From: UBA3478 sp046048095
Lineage (GTDB): Bacteria > Bacteroidota > Bacteroidia > Flavobacteriales > Flavobacteriaceae
Length of the DNA: 11,542 bases
NCBI GenBank assembly: GCA_046048095.1
Contig: JBJOGS010000084.1
Location: forward strand, 1 to 11,542
Direction of reading: 5' to 3'
The notes under the pieces were generated by a model. It did no database searches. It was not told where the DNA came from and saw only the letters and a program-made list of their open reading frames with translations. Every line of letters starts with the position of its first letter. The stretch's first letter is position 1. The position numbers and the translations under genes are program-made. Shown here piece by piece: positions 1-8,248 of this stretch.

Positions 1-2
1 AC

Positions 3-983
3 GACTACGGCAAGCTCAGCGGCCGTAAGCTCGAGGATATGATTGCCAATACGCGCGGACTTCAAGGCCATCAAGAAAAGAAAAACCCACAAGACTTCGC
101 CCTTTGGAAAAGGGCAGAACCTCAGCATATCATGAGATGGACCTCTCCTTGGGGTGATGGGTTTCCTGGATGGCATATAGAGTGTACTGCGATGAGTACC
201 AAGTATCTCGGAGCCCATTTTGATATTCACGGTGGGGGCATGGACCTAAAGTTTCCGCACCACGAATGTGAAATAGCACAGGCTGAAGCACATTCAGGAA
301 CTTCTCCAGTCAACTATTGGCTTCACGCCAATATGTTGACCCTAAACGGGAAGAAAATGTCTAAATCGACAGACAACAACGTCTATCCGAATGAGATTTT
401 CAGTGGTCAAAATCGCATTTTTAATCGCGCATTTAGTCCTTCGGTAGTCCGTTTTTTCATGATGCAAGCGCACTACACCAGTATTCTCGATCTCAGTCAA
501 GAAGCCCTTGAAGCAGCAGAAAAAGGATACACGCGATTGATTGAGGCTATTCACAGCTTACGTGACATCCATAGTACCTCAAACACCTCTGAATTCGATC
601 TAGACTCTTGGATCACCCGCTGCTATGCGGCAATGAATGATGATTTCAATACGCCTGTACTCATTGCACAGCTCTTCGAAGGAGTAAAACAAGCGAATCT
701 CTTAAAAGAAGAGAAGTTGAAGCTCACAGAAACCGACATTCGTACACTCGAACAAATCATGAGCGCGTTTGCTTACGATGTGTTAGGATTACGCGATGAG
801 CGCCTGCACGATCAAGGGCATTACGATAAATTATCGGGAGTAGTTGAGCTGCTTATTGAACAACGAAATAAGGCCAGAGAACGCCGCGATTTCAGCACCT
901 CAGACCAAATCAGAGATCAGCTGCAAGCCTTGGGAATTCAACTAAAAGATTCGAAAGACGGAACCACGTTTTCTATTTCATGA
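3..983 (+). CDS. cysS: Cysteinyl-tRNA synthetase, 3' part (5' end outside the window)
   Basis: Class I aminoacyl-tRNA synthetase that charges tRNA-Cys with cysteine in the cytoplasm, using ATP. The reading frame is open from base 3, where it encodes YGKLSGR, a CysRS-typical stretch, so the ATG at 39 is an internal Met. About 326 residues are visible. Roughly the first 150, including the HIGH motif and the first zinc cysteine, are missing. Visible motifs are SPWGDGFPGWHIEC (zinc-ligand Cys at 183-185), FDIHGGG, and FPHHECEIAQ, whose first His and second Glu should complete the zinc site. KMSKS is at 354-368. The C-terminal helical tRNA-binding part ends with the family-typical DQIRDQLQALGIQLKDSKDG. 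The residue two after KMSKS is Asp where Gly is usual. The TGA stop overlaps the yidD start as ATGA. Identification is firm; completeness cannot be judged. Confidence 0.97.
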   Translation, partial: DYGKLSGRKLEDMIANTRGLQGHQEKKNPQDFALWKRAEPQHIMRWTSPWGDGFPGWHIECTAMSTKYLGAHFDIHGGGMDLKFPHHECEIAQAEAHSGTSPVNYWLHANMLTLNGKKMSKSTDNNVYPNEIFSGQNRIFNRAFSPSVVRFFMMQAHYTSILDLSQEALEAAEKGYTRLIEAIHSLRDIHSTSNTSEFDLDSWITRCYAAMNDDFNTPVLIAQLFEGVKQANLLKEEKLKLTETDIRTLEQIMSAFAYDVLGLRDERLHDQGHYDKLSGVVELLIEQRNKARERRDFSTSDQIRDQLQALGIQLKDSKDGTTFSIS

Positions 984-1201
984 AGAAGGCACTGACCTCT
1001 TTGATGGTTTTTTGGGTTCGCGCCTACCAATATTTAATATCACCTTATACGCCTTCGAGCTGCCGGTATGTACCGACTTGCTCAGAATACACCATCGAAG
1101 CCCTGAAAAAGTATGGACCGCTCAAGGGCGGTAGGCTCGCCATTAAACGCATAGCGAGCTGTCATCCTTGGGGTAAAAGTGGGCATGACCCTGTTCCTTG
1201 A
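980..1201 (+). CDS. yidD: YidD, membrane protein insertion efficiency factor
   Basis: Small (73 residues) membrane-associated protein of the YidD family, known to help the YidC insertase place proteins into the inner membrane. The whole family signature is visible: YQYLISPYTPSSCRYVPTCS near residues 17-36, then Y..EA, a Gly-rich turn (GPLKGG), and the terminal CHPWGKSGHDPVP with the conserved CHP and DPVP ends. Three conserved cysteines are present. The N-terminus is hydrophobic with an early Lys pair, consistent with an amphipathic membrane anchor. It starts inside the cysS stop (ATGA), which suggests translational coupling. In many bacteria yidD sits beside rpmH-rnpA-yidC; here it is with cysS and lgt instead. 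Length and motifs are normal for the family. Confidence 0.96.
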   Translation: MKKALTSLMVFWVRAYQYLISPYTPSSCRYVPTCSEYTIEALKKYGPLKGGRLAIKRIASCHPWGKSGHDPVP

Positions 1202-1240
1202 AGGCCTTGTTTTTAATTATATTCGTCAAAAACCTCACTT

Positions 1241-2203
1241 ATGTATATTCTAGGAATCGTTTGGAACCCCAACGACACTTTACTACACCTTGGACCTCTT
1301 CAACTGAAGTACTACAATTCATTGTGGATTGCTGCTTTCGCACTCGGGTGGTTTATCATGAAGCGATTTTTTAATCGCGAAGAAAAGTCCCTAGCTCAAC
1401 TCGATTCACTTTTTGTCTACAGCGTAGTGTCTATTATTTTAGGGGCGAGATTAGGCCACGTTTTCTTTTACGATTGGAGCTACTATCAAAACCATCTATT
1501 AGAAATTCTGTTACCCATACGCGAAAATCCTCGTGCAAGTCTTTTCGGACTAATCAATGGCTATCAATTCACCGGATTCACTGGTCTAGCGAGTCACGGT
1601 GCGGCAACAGCAGCTATTATAGCCTTTTATTGGTTCAGTAAAAAGCATCCTACCCTTTCATTTCTTTGGATTGTAGACCGAGTAGCCATCGTCTCGGCCA
1701 TTGGAGGCGCCTTTGTACGCATCGGAAATTTCTTTAACTCTGAAATCAACGGAAAAATAACGGACGAAAGCTTTGTATTTGCCACCAAATTTATTCGCGA
1801 TGCAGAAGATATGCCTGCCTATGAAGCGGTCTCTCTTACCGGAGAACGCAGTGCTGATGCCGCATACAAAGCGATAGAAACCAACGCCAGTTTCAGTCAC
1901 CTCTTAGAAGCGATTCCGTATAGACATCCGGTTCAGCTCTACGAAGCCTTTGCCTATATCGCCGTATTTGGACTGATGTATTTCGTATTCTACCCTAAAA
2001 AACAATGGCGAGAAAAATCAGGGTTCTTATTTGGATTTTGGCTATCAGCAGTGTTTTCGGCACGATTCGTCCTAGAATTCTTTAAGAAAAGTCAAGGTGG
2101 CTTTGAATCTACTCTTGGACTGCTCTCCACTGGGCAATGGCTTAGCATTCCACTCGTACTGGTTGGAATGTATTTCATGTTTAGGCCACAGCCAACCCAA
2201 TGA
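1241..2203 (+). CDS. lgt: Prolipoprotein diacylglyceryl transferase
   Basis: Inner-membrane enzyme that transfers a diacylglyceryl group from phosphatidylglycerol to the lipobox cysteine of prolipoproteins, the first step of lipoprotein maturation. It has 320 residues, slightly longer than E. coli Lgt (about 290). Several hydrophobic segments are visible, for example around residues 27-40, 57-76, 122-132, 236-250 and 300-314. Key motifs are ASHGAA with the catalytic-type His119 (many relatives have HGG), the Lgt signature RIGNFFNSEING at 160-171, HPVQLYEAF at 229-237, and RFVLEF with Arg275, which corresponds to the essential Arg of E. coli. GQWLSIP is at 298-304. The variable stretch 173-222 fits the periplasmic arm region. 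It lies 39 bases after yidD with no terminator between them, so it probably ends a cysS-yidD-lgt operon. No Shine-Dalgarno sequence precedes the ATG. Confidence 0.96.
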   Translation: MYILGIVWNPNDTLLHLGPLQLKYYNSLWIAAFALGWFIMKRFFNREEKSLAQLDSLFVYSVVSIILGARLGHVFFYDWSYYQNHLLEILLPIRENPRASLFGLINGYQFTGFTGLASHGAATAAIIAFYWFSKKHPTLSFLWIVDRVAIVSAIGGAFVRIGNFFNSEINGKITDESFVFATKFIRDAEDMPAYEAVSLTGERSADAAYKAIETNASFSHLLEAIPYRHPVQLYEAFAYIAVFGLMYFVFYPKKQWREKSGFLFGFWLSAVFSARFVLEFFKKSQGGFESTLGLLSTGQWLSIPLVLVGMYFMFRPQPTQ

Positions 2204-2225
2204 CATTCATCCAATGTATCATAAA

Positions 2226-2251
2226 AAAAGAGGGGCTATTGCCCCTCTTTT
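2226..2251. terminator. Bidirectional hairpin terminator between lgt and secDF
   Basis: Perfect 11-base-pair inverted repeat (AAAAGAGGGGC / GCCCCTCTTTT) with a 4-base loop. On the + strand it is followed by T, C and TTTT; on the - strand it runs into a tract of T. It starts 22 bases after the lgt stop, and it overlaps the last codons and stop codon of secDF, so it can end transcription of both converging genes. Confidence 0.9.
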
Positions 2252-5157
2252 TCTTTTCCTAAGGTGTCATACATCACAGGCGTTGCTATGAACAGCGAAG
2301 AGTAGGTTCCGACAAGGATTCCTATAATCATCGCAAACATAAATCCTCTAAGACTTTCGCCCCCGAAGATAAAAATCGCTAGTAATACGATCAGTGTGGT
2401 AAGCGACGTATTTAATGTTCGACTCAAGGTACTGTTTAGTGCTTCATTCACATGGGTGCCCTTCTTCCAGCCCTTGGTGTTCACAATTTCTCTAATACGG
2501 TCAAACACAACCACCGTATCGTTTAATGAATAACCAATCACTGTTAGAATCGCGGCGATAAACGCTTGATCAATCTCCATATTAAATGGCATAAATGAAC
2601 TCGTGAATGAAAAGACACCTAGTACGATAAGCACGTCATGAAAAACTGCAGTCACGGCTCCTAAAGAGAACTGCCATTTTCTAAAGCGCATTAAGATGTA
2701 CAGAAACACAATGGTCAATGAACCTAGAATCGCCAAGAACGCATTTTTCTTAATATCATCAGCAATAGTAGGTCCTACCTTCACTGACTGAAGAATCCCT
2801 ACTTGCTTATCATCTGCGGGCGCAATGAATTCTTCTAAGGTAGTACCTGCCGAAAGGTAGTTTTGCATTACGTCAAAAAGTTTTCCTTGAATCTCTTGAT
2901 CGACCTCAAGGCCTTCGACATCTACTTTGTACGAAGTGGTCACTTTAATTTGATTTGCCCCTCCAAAGGTTTTCACGTTTGTTCCGCTACCGAAAACCTC
3001 ATTCAGTGAAGCAGAAATTTCGGTTGGGCTGACCTCTTGTTCAAAGCGTATTTGGTAAGTGCGCCCCCCCACAAAATCAACACCTTGCTGCAAACCTTTT
3101 GTAGCCAACGAGCCTACAGAGGCCAACACCAAGAGTGCAGAGGTGACATAAGCGACTTTACGCGCTCCGATGAACTTAAAGTTCACCTTACTAAATAGGT
3201 TTGCCGTTAAAGGGGTAGCGAAGGTCAACTGTCGACCTTTCTTAGCGAGGTACCCCTCAATAAATAAGCGCGTCACAAATATGGCCGTGAACAGCGAAGT
3301 AAGGATACCGATAAGAAGTGTAGTCGCAAATCCCTTGATCGGTCCAGAACCGAATAAGAATAGTACCATCGCCGTGAGGCCGGTAGTAATATTAGCGTCT
3401 AAGATAGAAGAGAGTGCATTTGAGAACCCGTCACTAATCGAAAGCGCTAGACCTTTACCTTTTCGCAACTCTTCTCTGATGCGCTCAAAGACAAGCACAT
3501 TAGCATCCACTGACATACCGATGGTCAATACGATACCCGCTATACCCGGAAGGGTAAGCACCGCGCCGAGACTAGTAAGTACCCCAAAAATTAAGACGAT
3601 ATTCAAAATAAGAGCGATATCTGCGAAGAATCCAGCACGCCCGTAATAGAAAATCATCCAAATGAGTACAAAAGCCATCGCAATCACGAACGAGATAAAC
3701 CCACTATTGATTGCCTCTTGTCCTAATGACGGTCCTACAATTTCAGACTGGACGATTTCAGCCGAAGCCGGAAGTTTACCTGCGCGCAGTACGTTCGCAA
3801 TATCCTTGGTTTCGTTGATCGTGAAATCACCAGTGATCTCAGAGCGACCTCCTGAAATTGGTCCTGAAGAAACTCCAGGAGCCGTATAGACCTTATTATC
3901 AAGCACTATAGCAATTCCAGTTTGATTTTGATACACATCACCAGTCATGCGCTCCCATTCTCTAGCACCTTTGGTGTTCATAGTCATACTGACGGCCGGC
4001 TTTCCGAACTGATCGAAGGTGTCTTGAGCATCAGATACCACATCACCAGAAATTCTCGGCAGACCCTCGCGATTTGATTTAAGTGCATAGAGCTCGACAA
4101 TCTCTGCGTCACTGCCTACACGTTGCCAGGCAAACTTCGTGAACTTCAATGCTGCCGGAAGCAACGCTTTCACTTCTGAATTGCGCAAGTAACCTCCAAT
4201 TTCAGCCGAGTCTTTCACTGCGGCACGAACAAAGGCATTTGACCCAGGGGCAGGAGCAATCAATTTGCTCAGCAGCGGATTTGAGTTCGATAAACTATCC
4301 GCAGCATTCTGAAGTAAGGCTTCAACCTCATCGATTGCACCATCGCGTTCATTGATCTCTGCAATTTTGGCGTCAGCAGCAAAAAGGAATTGAGAAAGTC
4401 CTTGCTCATCCTGTGGAATAGTCTCCCAAAATTCAAGTTGCGCTGTAGACGATAACAATTCTTGAGCACGGTTAATATCTCGTGCTCCTGGAAGTTCAAC
4501 TAAAATACGTCCAGAACTTCCGACGCGTTGAATGTTTGGCTGGGTAACTCCAAAGCCGTCGATACGCTCTCTTAGTACCTCAAATGCTGAAACAATAGAC
4601 TCATCAATTTTGCGACGCAGAATCGGTTTCACCTCATCGTTGGTCATTTCAAAATTGATCTCGTCGCTTAAATTTTTGTTCGCAAAAATATCCGGAGAAG
4701 CCAATTTTGCTTGGGTATCACGCTCAAAAGCTTCAAAAAACAACTCGACATAGTTTGCATCACTTTGCTTTGAGGCTTCGTCAGCAGCTAAAAGCGCCGC
4801 ATTGAAGGCTGGATTTTTTGAATCGGACGCTAGACCCTTTAAGATATCTTTTACTGAAATTTGAAGCGTGACGTTTATTCCTCCCTTAAGATCAAGACCC
4901 TTATTTAGTTCTTTGTTCTTGGCATCGGCGTATGAAGTAAAACCGAGTACGGGTAAGTCAGCCACTGAATCGAGATAGGCAGCAGTAACACGGTCTCTCT
5001 GAGTGACGTAATTCTCTATTCCTTCTTCTACATTAACCGAAGCATAGCGCTCGGCGTCACCTTCAATTTTACTCGTTATGAAAGTAAATGACAGCTGATA
5101 AATACTCACAACGCCAAATAGAATGGCGAACAATCGAATCAATCCTTTATTCTGCAT
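2236..5157 (-). CDS. secDF: SecDF fusion, Sec translocon accessory export protein
   Basis: Inner-membrane protein that uses the proton gradient to pull exported proteins through SecYEG on the periplasmic side. It has 973 residues and is a natural fusion of SecD (about 1-640) and SecF (about 660-973), the form usual in Bacteroidota and some Firmicutes. The first membrane segment is near residues 6-26. GLDLKGG at 87-93 marks the start of the large SecD periplasmic domain. The SecD membrane block (about 485-635) carries SVDANVLVFERIREE, with Asp551 matching the conserved proton-path Asp. The SecF half begins with GVDFVGG at 692-698 and contains SLNDTVVVFDRIRE; Asp880 and Arg913 are candidates for the transport pair known in Thermus SecDF. 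The frame is intact through a run of seven G. It has its own promoter candidate at 5196-5226. The stop codon lies in the terminator hairpin. Confidence 0.97.
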   Translation of the reverse strand: MQNKGLIRLFAILFGVVSIYQLSFTFITSKIEGDAERYASVNVEEGIENYVTQRDRVTAAYLDSVADLPVLGFTSYADAKNKELNKGLDLKGGINVTLQISVKDILKGLASDSKNPAFNAALLAADEASKQSDANYVELFFEAFERDTQAKLASPDIFANKNLSDEINFEMTNDEVKPILRRKIDESIVSAFEVLRERIDGFGVTQPNIQRVGSSGRILVELPGARDINRAQELLSSTAQLEFWETIPQDEQGLSQFLFAADAKIAEINERDGAIDEVEALLQNAADSLSNSNPLLSKLIAPAPGSNAFVRAAVKDSAEIGGYLRNSEVKALLPAALKFTKFAWQRVGSDAEIVELYALKSNREGLPRISGDVVSDAQDTFDQFGKPAVSMTMNTKGAREWERMTGDVYQNQTGIAIVLDNKVYTAPGVSSGPISGGRSEITGDFTINETKDIANVLRAGKLPASAEIVQSEIVGPSLGQEAINSGFISFVIAMAFVLIWMIFYYGRAGFFADIALILNIVLIFGVLTSLGAVLTLPGIAGIVLTIGMSVDANVLVFERIREELRKGKGLALSISDGFSNALSSILDANITTGLTAMVLFLFGSGPIKGFATTLLIGILTSLFTAIFVTRLFIEGYLAKKGRQLTFATPLTANLFSKVNFKFIGARKVAYVTSALLVLASVGSLATKGLQQGVDFVGGRTYQIRFEQEVSPTEISASLNEVFGSGTNVKTFGGANQIKVTTSYKVDVEGLEVDQEIQGKLFDVMQNYLSAGTTLEEFIAPADDKQVGILQSVKVGPTIADDIKKNAFLAILGSLTIVFLYILMRFRKWQFSLGAVTAVFHDVLIVLGVFSFTSSFMPFNMEIDQAFIAAILTVIGYSLNDTVVVFDRIREIVNTKGWKKGTHVNEALNSTLSRTLNTSLTTLIVLLAIFIFGGESLRGFMFAMIIGILVGTYSSLFIATPVMYDTLGKEKEGQ

Positions 5158-5195
5158 GGATCGGATAGGTTAAATAAACAATGTATAAATGCGTG

Positions 5196-5226
5196 CAAAT
5201 ATATCATTTCGAATAAGATTTGACAA
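5196..5226 (-). promoter_or_regulatory. Candidate promoter of secDF (Bacteroidota type)
   Basis: On the - strand an exact TAnnTTTG box, TATATTTG, occupies 5203-5196. A TTG (5226-5224) lies 20 bases upstream of it, which fits the TTG / TAnnTTTG spacing known for Bacteroidota. The box ends 38 bases before the secDF ATG. The promoter lies just downstream of the mdh terminator, as expected for an independent secDF transcript. No start site has been mapped; this is motif evidence only. Confidence 0.65.
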
Positions 5227-5241
5227 TTATTGACGCTCTAA

Positions 5242-5277
5242 AGCAAACGCCCCGCACGAATGTGCGGGGCGTTTGCT
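5242..5277 (-). terminator. Hairpin terminator downstream of mdh
   Basis: Perfect 16-base-pair inverted repeat (5242-5257 and 5262-5277) around a 4-base loop, with a GC-rich core of GCCCCGCAC. It begins 22 bases after the mdh stop on the - strand and separates mdh from the secDF promoter. The T tract after the stem is weak (TTTA), so part of its role may be protecting the mdh mRNA end instead of sharp termination. Confidence 0.75.
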
Positions 5278-5299
5278 AATCACTAAAATTAAATAGCGT

Positions 5300-6226
5300 T
5301 TAAACCGCTAGTAAATCGTTTGTGGCACGCACACCTTTAGCTGATTCTTGAAGCTTTTCTTTCTCTGCCGCAGATAACGGAATAGATACAATTTCTTCGA
5401 TTCCATTTTTGCCAAGAATCACGGGCACCCCAATACAGATATCCGACAGCCCATACTCTCCTTCAAGAAGCACTGAGCAAGGAAATAATTTCTTTTGATC
5501 GCATGCAATGGCTTGAACCAATGAAGAAACTGCCGCCCCAGGAGCATACCATGCACTGGTGCCTAACAGCTTAGTGAGTGTAGCCCCACCAACTTTAGTT
5601 TCTTCAACCACCCATTGACACTTTTCTTCGTTTAAAAAATGAGTGACCTTCACAGCATTTCTAGTGGCCTGATCAATAAGTGGAACCATGCCTGTGTCGC
5701 TGTGTCCACCTATCACCATGCCATCTACGTCTGAAATAGGGGCATTTAAAGCCTCGGCTAAACGGTATTTAAAGCGAGCACTGTCCAATGCGCCCCCCAT
5801 TCCGATAATACGGTTTTTCGGTAATCCAGAAACTTTATGTACTAAATACGTCATAGTGTCCATCGGATTACTCACCACGATGACGATGGCATTCGGAGAA
5901 AACTTCAGTAAGTTCTCGGTCACCGTCTGAACAATACCCGCATTGATGCCAATGAGTTCTTCTCTGGTCATACCCGGTTTACGAGGAATCCCTGAAGTGA
6001 TAACCACTACAGCACTGTTAGCTGTCTTTGAATAATCGTTCGTCGATCCGGTGATCTTAGTGTCAAAGCCATTTAAAGAAGCGGTTTGCATGAGGTCCAT
6101 AGCCTTTCCTTCAGCAAATCCTTCTTTAATATCAAGAAGCACTACCTCAGAGGCAAAATTCTTCATTGCAATATACTCCGCGCAACTTGCCCCAACTGCA
6201 CCTGCGCCAACAACTGAAATTTTCAT
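5300..6226 (-). CDS. mdh: Malate dehydrogenase (NAD-dependent, LDH-like type)
   Basis: Cytoplasmic TCA-cycle enzyme interconverting malate and oxaloacetate with NAD. It has 308 residues, normal for the lactate-dehydrogenase-like MDH class. The Rossmann loop GAGAVG is at 7-12, and Asp32 at the end of the second strand selects NAD over NADP. The substrate loop IPRKPGMTREEL holds Arg82 and Arg88; Arg at the specificity position argues for malate, since lactate dehydrogenase would have Gln there. SNPMD (Asn120), LDSARF (Asp148, Arg151) and GGHSDT (catalytic His175) complete the active site. It lies 52 bases after gyrB with no visible terminator, so it may be read partly from gyrB, and there is also a possible -7 box of its own. 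A strong hairpin follows the gene. No Shine-Dalgarno sequence is seen before the ATG. Confidence 0.96.
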   Translation of the reverse strand: MKISVVGAGAVGASCAEYIAMKNFASEVVLLDIKEGFAEGKAMDLMQTASLNGFDTKITGSTNDYSKTANSAVVVITSGIPRKPGMTREELIGINAGIVQTVTENLLKFSPNAIVIVVSNPMDTMTYLVHKVSGLPKNRIIGMGGALDSARFKYRLAEALNAPISDVDGMVIGGHSDTGMVPLIDQATRNAVKVTHFLNEEKCQWVVEETKVGGATLTKLLGTSAWYAPGAAVSSLVQAIACDQKKLFPCSVLLEGEYGLSDICIGVPVILGKNGIEEIVSIPLSAAEKEKLQESAKGVRATNDLLAV

Positions 6227-6263
6227 GTGAAAAAGTCGATTTAAAGGTTAAAAAAGATATGCT

Positions 6264-6275
6264 GCAAAAATAAGG
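6264..6275 (-). repeat. 12-base direct repeat, copy 1 (after gyrB)
   Basis: GCAAAAATAAGG on the + strand, identical to the copy at 8269-8280 on the other side of gyrB. Read on the - strand it contains TATTTTTG, an exact TAnnTTTG box. Identity is seen directly; the meaning is unknown, and a 12-base match could be chance in A-rich DNA. Confidence 0.4.
6265..6272 (-). promoter_or_regulatory. Possible -7 promoter box of mdh
   Basis: On the - strand TATTTTTG (6272-6265) is an exact TAnnTTTG match ending 38 bases before the mdh ATG, the same distance as for secDF. The only nearby TTG lies 14 bases upstream of it, which is shorter than the usual 17-23, so the -33 half is poor. It may be a weak internal promoter in a gyrB-mdh transcript. 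Confidence 0.35.
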
Positions 6276-6278
6276 ACG

Positions 6279-8219
6279 CTAGGCATCAATATTGGCATAA
6301 ACCGCATTCTTTTCGATGAATTCTCGACGCGGAGGAACCTCGTCACCCATGAGCATGGCAAAAATACGGTCACTTTCGGTGGCATTGTCAATCGTTACCT
6401 TTCTCAGGGTTCGGAATTCGGGATTCATCGTGGTATCCCAAAGCTGCTCAGCATTCATCTCACCAAGCCCTTTATAACGCTGAACAGCAGATCCTTGACC
6501 GTATTCGGCTAGAAGTGCATCACGCTCTTTGTCGTTCCAGGCATAGTTTTTCTTTGCTCCTTTCTTTACCAGGTACAAAGGAGGGGTGGCAATGTAGACA
6601 TGGCCTTGCTCTATGAGCTCACGCATATACCTGAAGAAAAAGGTGAGAATAAGTGTTTCAATATGCGATCCATCGACATCGGCATCACACATGATAATCA
6701 CTTTGTGATAGCGAAGTTTTTCTAGGTTCAGTGCTTTAGAATCTTCTTCTGTTCCTACAGTGACTCCCAGGGCCGTGTAAATATTTCGTATCTCTTCATT
6801 TTCAAACACCTTGTGTTGCATCGCCTTTTCGACGTTCAGAATCTTTCCTCTCAGTGGAAGGATAGCTTGGAAATTTCGATCGCGGCCTTGCTTCGCCGTT
6901 CCCCCAGCAGAGTCTCCCTCTACCAAGAACACCTCACAAAGCGCTGGATCTTGCTCTGAACAATCCGACAACTTTCCTGGAAGCCCCCCACCACTCATCA
7001 CGTTCTTGCGCTGAACAAGTTCACGAGCCTTGGCCGCAGCATGTCTCGCAGTGGCAGCGATAACCACCTTTTCAACGATACGCTTCGCGTCGTCTGGATG
7101 CTCTTCAAGATAATCAGTAAGCATTTCAGACACCGCTTGACTCACTGCTGCACTCACCTCACGGTTGCCCAATTTCGTTTTGGTCTGCCCTTCAAATTGG
7201 GGTTCAGCAACCTTGACCGAGATAATGGCTGTCAAACCCTCTCTAAAGTCATCTCCAGAGATTTCAAACTTTAACTTATCAAGTAAGCCCGAAGCATCCG
7301 CATATTTCTTTAAAGTGTGTGTTAATCCTCTTCGGAATCCGGCCAAATGCGTACCTCCCTCATGGGTATTAATATTGTTCACGTAAGAGTGCAGGTTTTC
7401 AGAAAACCCGGTGTTGTAAACCATGGCAATTTCAACAGGAATCCCTGCCTTTTCTCCTTCAATCGCAATAACCTTCTGAATGAGTGGTTCTCTAGACTCG
7501 TCTAGAAATAGAATAAATTCTTCAAGACCGCGTTCAGAGTGAAACACCTCAGAAACTGGCTCGCCGTCTTTATCGACTTGCCGCTTATCGGTGAGCGTGA
7601 TCGTGATTCCTTTATTCAAGAACGAAAGTTCACGCATGCGATTGGCAAGAGTGTCGTAAGAGAACTCTGTGGTTTGGGTAAAGATGAGGTCATCGGGTTT
7701 GAAAGTAACTTCAGTCCCATTCTTATCGCTTTCTCCTATGCTCTTTACTGGGTACAAGGCCTTTCCGCGCTCGTACTCTTGTTGCCATACTTTTCCCTCG
7801 CGATAGACGGTAGCTTTTAAAGCAATTGAAAGCGCATTAACGCAAGAAACTCCAACCCCGTGTAACCCTCCTGAGACTTTGTAAGAATCTTTGTCAAATT
7901 TACCTCCGGCTCCGATCTTAGTCATCACCACTTCTAATGCAGAAACCCCCTCTTTCTTGTGGAGTCCAACAGGAATACCCCTTCCGTTATCGGTAACCGT
8001 AATTGAATGATCTTCATTGATGGTCACCGCAATCGTATCACAATGCCCACCCATAGCCTCGTCAATAGAGTTATCTACTACCTCGTAAACTAGGTGGTGA
8101 AGCCCTCTTACACCCACATCTCCGATATACATCGACGGACGCATTCTCACATGCTCCATTCCCTCCAGGGCCTGTATACTATCTTCAGAATAATTAGGGT
8201 TTTTTACTTCGTCGCTCAT
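6279..8219 (-). CDS. gyrB: DNA gyrase subunit B
   Basis: ATPase subunit of the type IIA topoisomerase that puts negative supercoils into DNA, working as an A2B2 complex with GyrA (not in this window). It has 646 residues, a normal length for GyrB without the extra E. coli-type insert. The GHKL ATPase domain shows EVVDNSIDEA (general-base Glu46, Mg-binding Asn50), TDNGRGIP with Asp77, and GGLHGVG at 117-123. The QTK loop is at 345-347. The TOPRIM domain has EGDSAGGTAKQGRDR from 434 and the acidic DADVDGSHI at 512-520. QRYKGLGEMN and the C-terminal RREFIEKNA follow. The complete EGDSAGG...PLRGKILNVEKA pattern favours GyrB over ParE. No intein or frameshift is seen. It has candidate promoter boxes just upstream and no clear terminator of its own before mdh. 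Confidence 0.97.
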   Translation of the reverse strand: MSDEVKNPNYSEDSIQALEGMEHVRMRPSMYIGDVGVRGLHHLVYEVVDNSIDEAMGGHCDTIAVTINEDHSITVTDNGRGIPVGLHKKEGVSALEVVMTKIGAGGKFDKDSYKVSGGLHGVGVSCVNALSIALKATVYREGKVWQQEYERGKALYPVKSIGESDKNGTEVTFKPDDLIFTQTTEFSYDTLANRMRELSFLNKGITITLTDKRQVDKDGEPVSEVFHSERGLEEFILFLDESREPLIQKVIAIEGEKAGIPVEIAMVYNTGFSENLHSYVNNINTHEGGTHLAGFRRGLTHTLKKYADASGLLDKLKFEISGDDFREGLTAIISVKVAEPQFEGQTKTKLGNREVSAAVSQAVSEMLTDYLEEHPDDAKRIVEKVVIAATARHAAAKARELVQRKNVMSGGGLPGKLSDCSEQDPALCEVFLVEGDSAGGTAKQGRDRNFQAILPLRGKILNVEKAMQHKVFENEEIRNIYTALGVTVGTEEDSKALNLEKLRYHKVIIMCDADVDGSHIETLILTFFFRYMRELIEQGHVYIATPPLYLVKKGAKKNYAWNDKERDALLAEYGQGSAVQRYKGLGEMNAEQLWDTTMNPEFRTLRKVTIDNATESDRIFAMLMGDEVPPRREFIEKNAVYANIDA

Positions 8220-8248
8220 AGGTCAAATTTCATCTAATTGTATCCTAG

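Noticed and set aside
39..41. ATG as the start of cysS
   Set aside because: The codons before it encode YGKLSGRKLED, a conserved CysRS segment, so the Met is internal.
1202..1240. A promoter for lgt in the 39-base gap after yidD
   Set aside because: TATATTCG at 1218-1225 is one base off the -7 box, but the only TTG is 8 bases upstream of it, far too close. Co-transcription with cysS-yidD is simpler.
2097..2291. 64-codon frame overlapping the end of lgt and the terminator
   Set aside because: It overlaps lgt in another frame and runs through the terminator hairpin into secDF, so it is not a plausible gene.
3064..3070. Run of seven C (seven G in secDF) as a phase-variation or frameshift site
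   Set aside because: It encodes the conserved GG of the GVDFVGG motif, the frame is intact, and variation would destroy an important export protein.
3170..3646. 158-codon open frame on the + strand, opposite secDF
   Set aside because: It lies wholly antisense to the well-conserved SecD membrane block, has no recognisable domain and a composition typical of a reverse-frame shadow.
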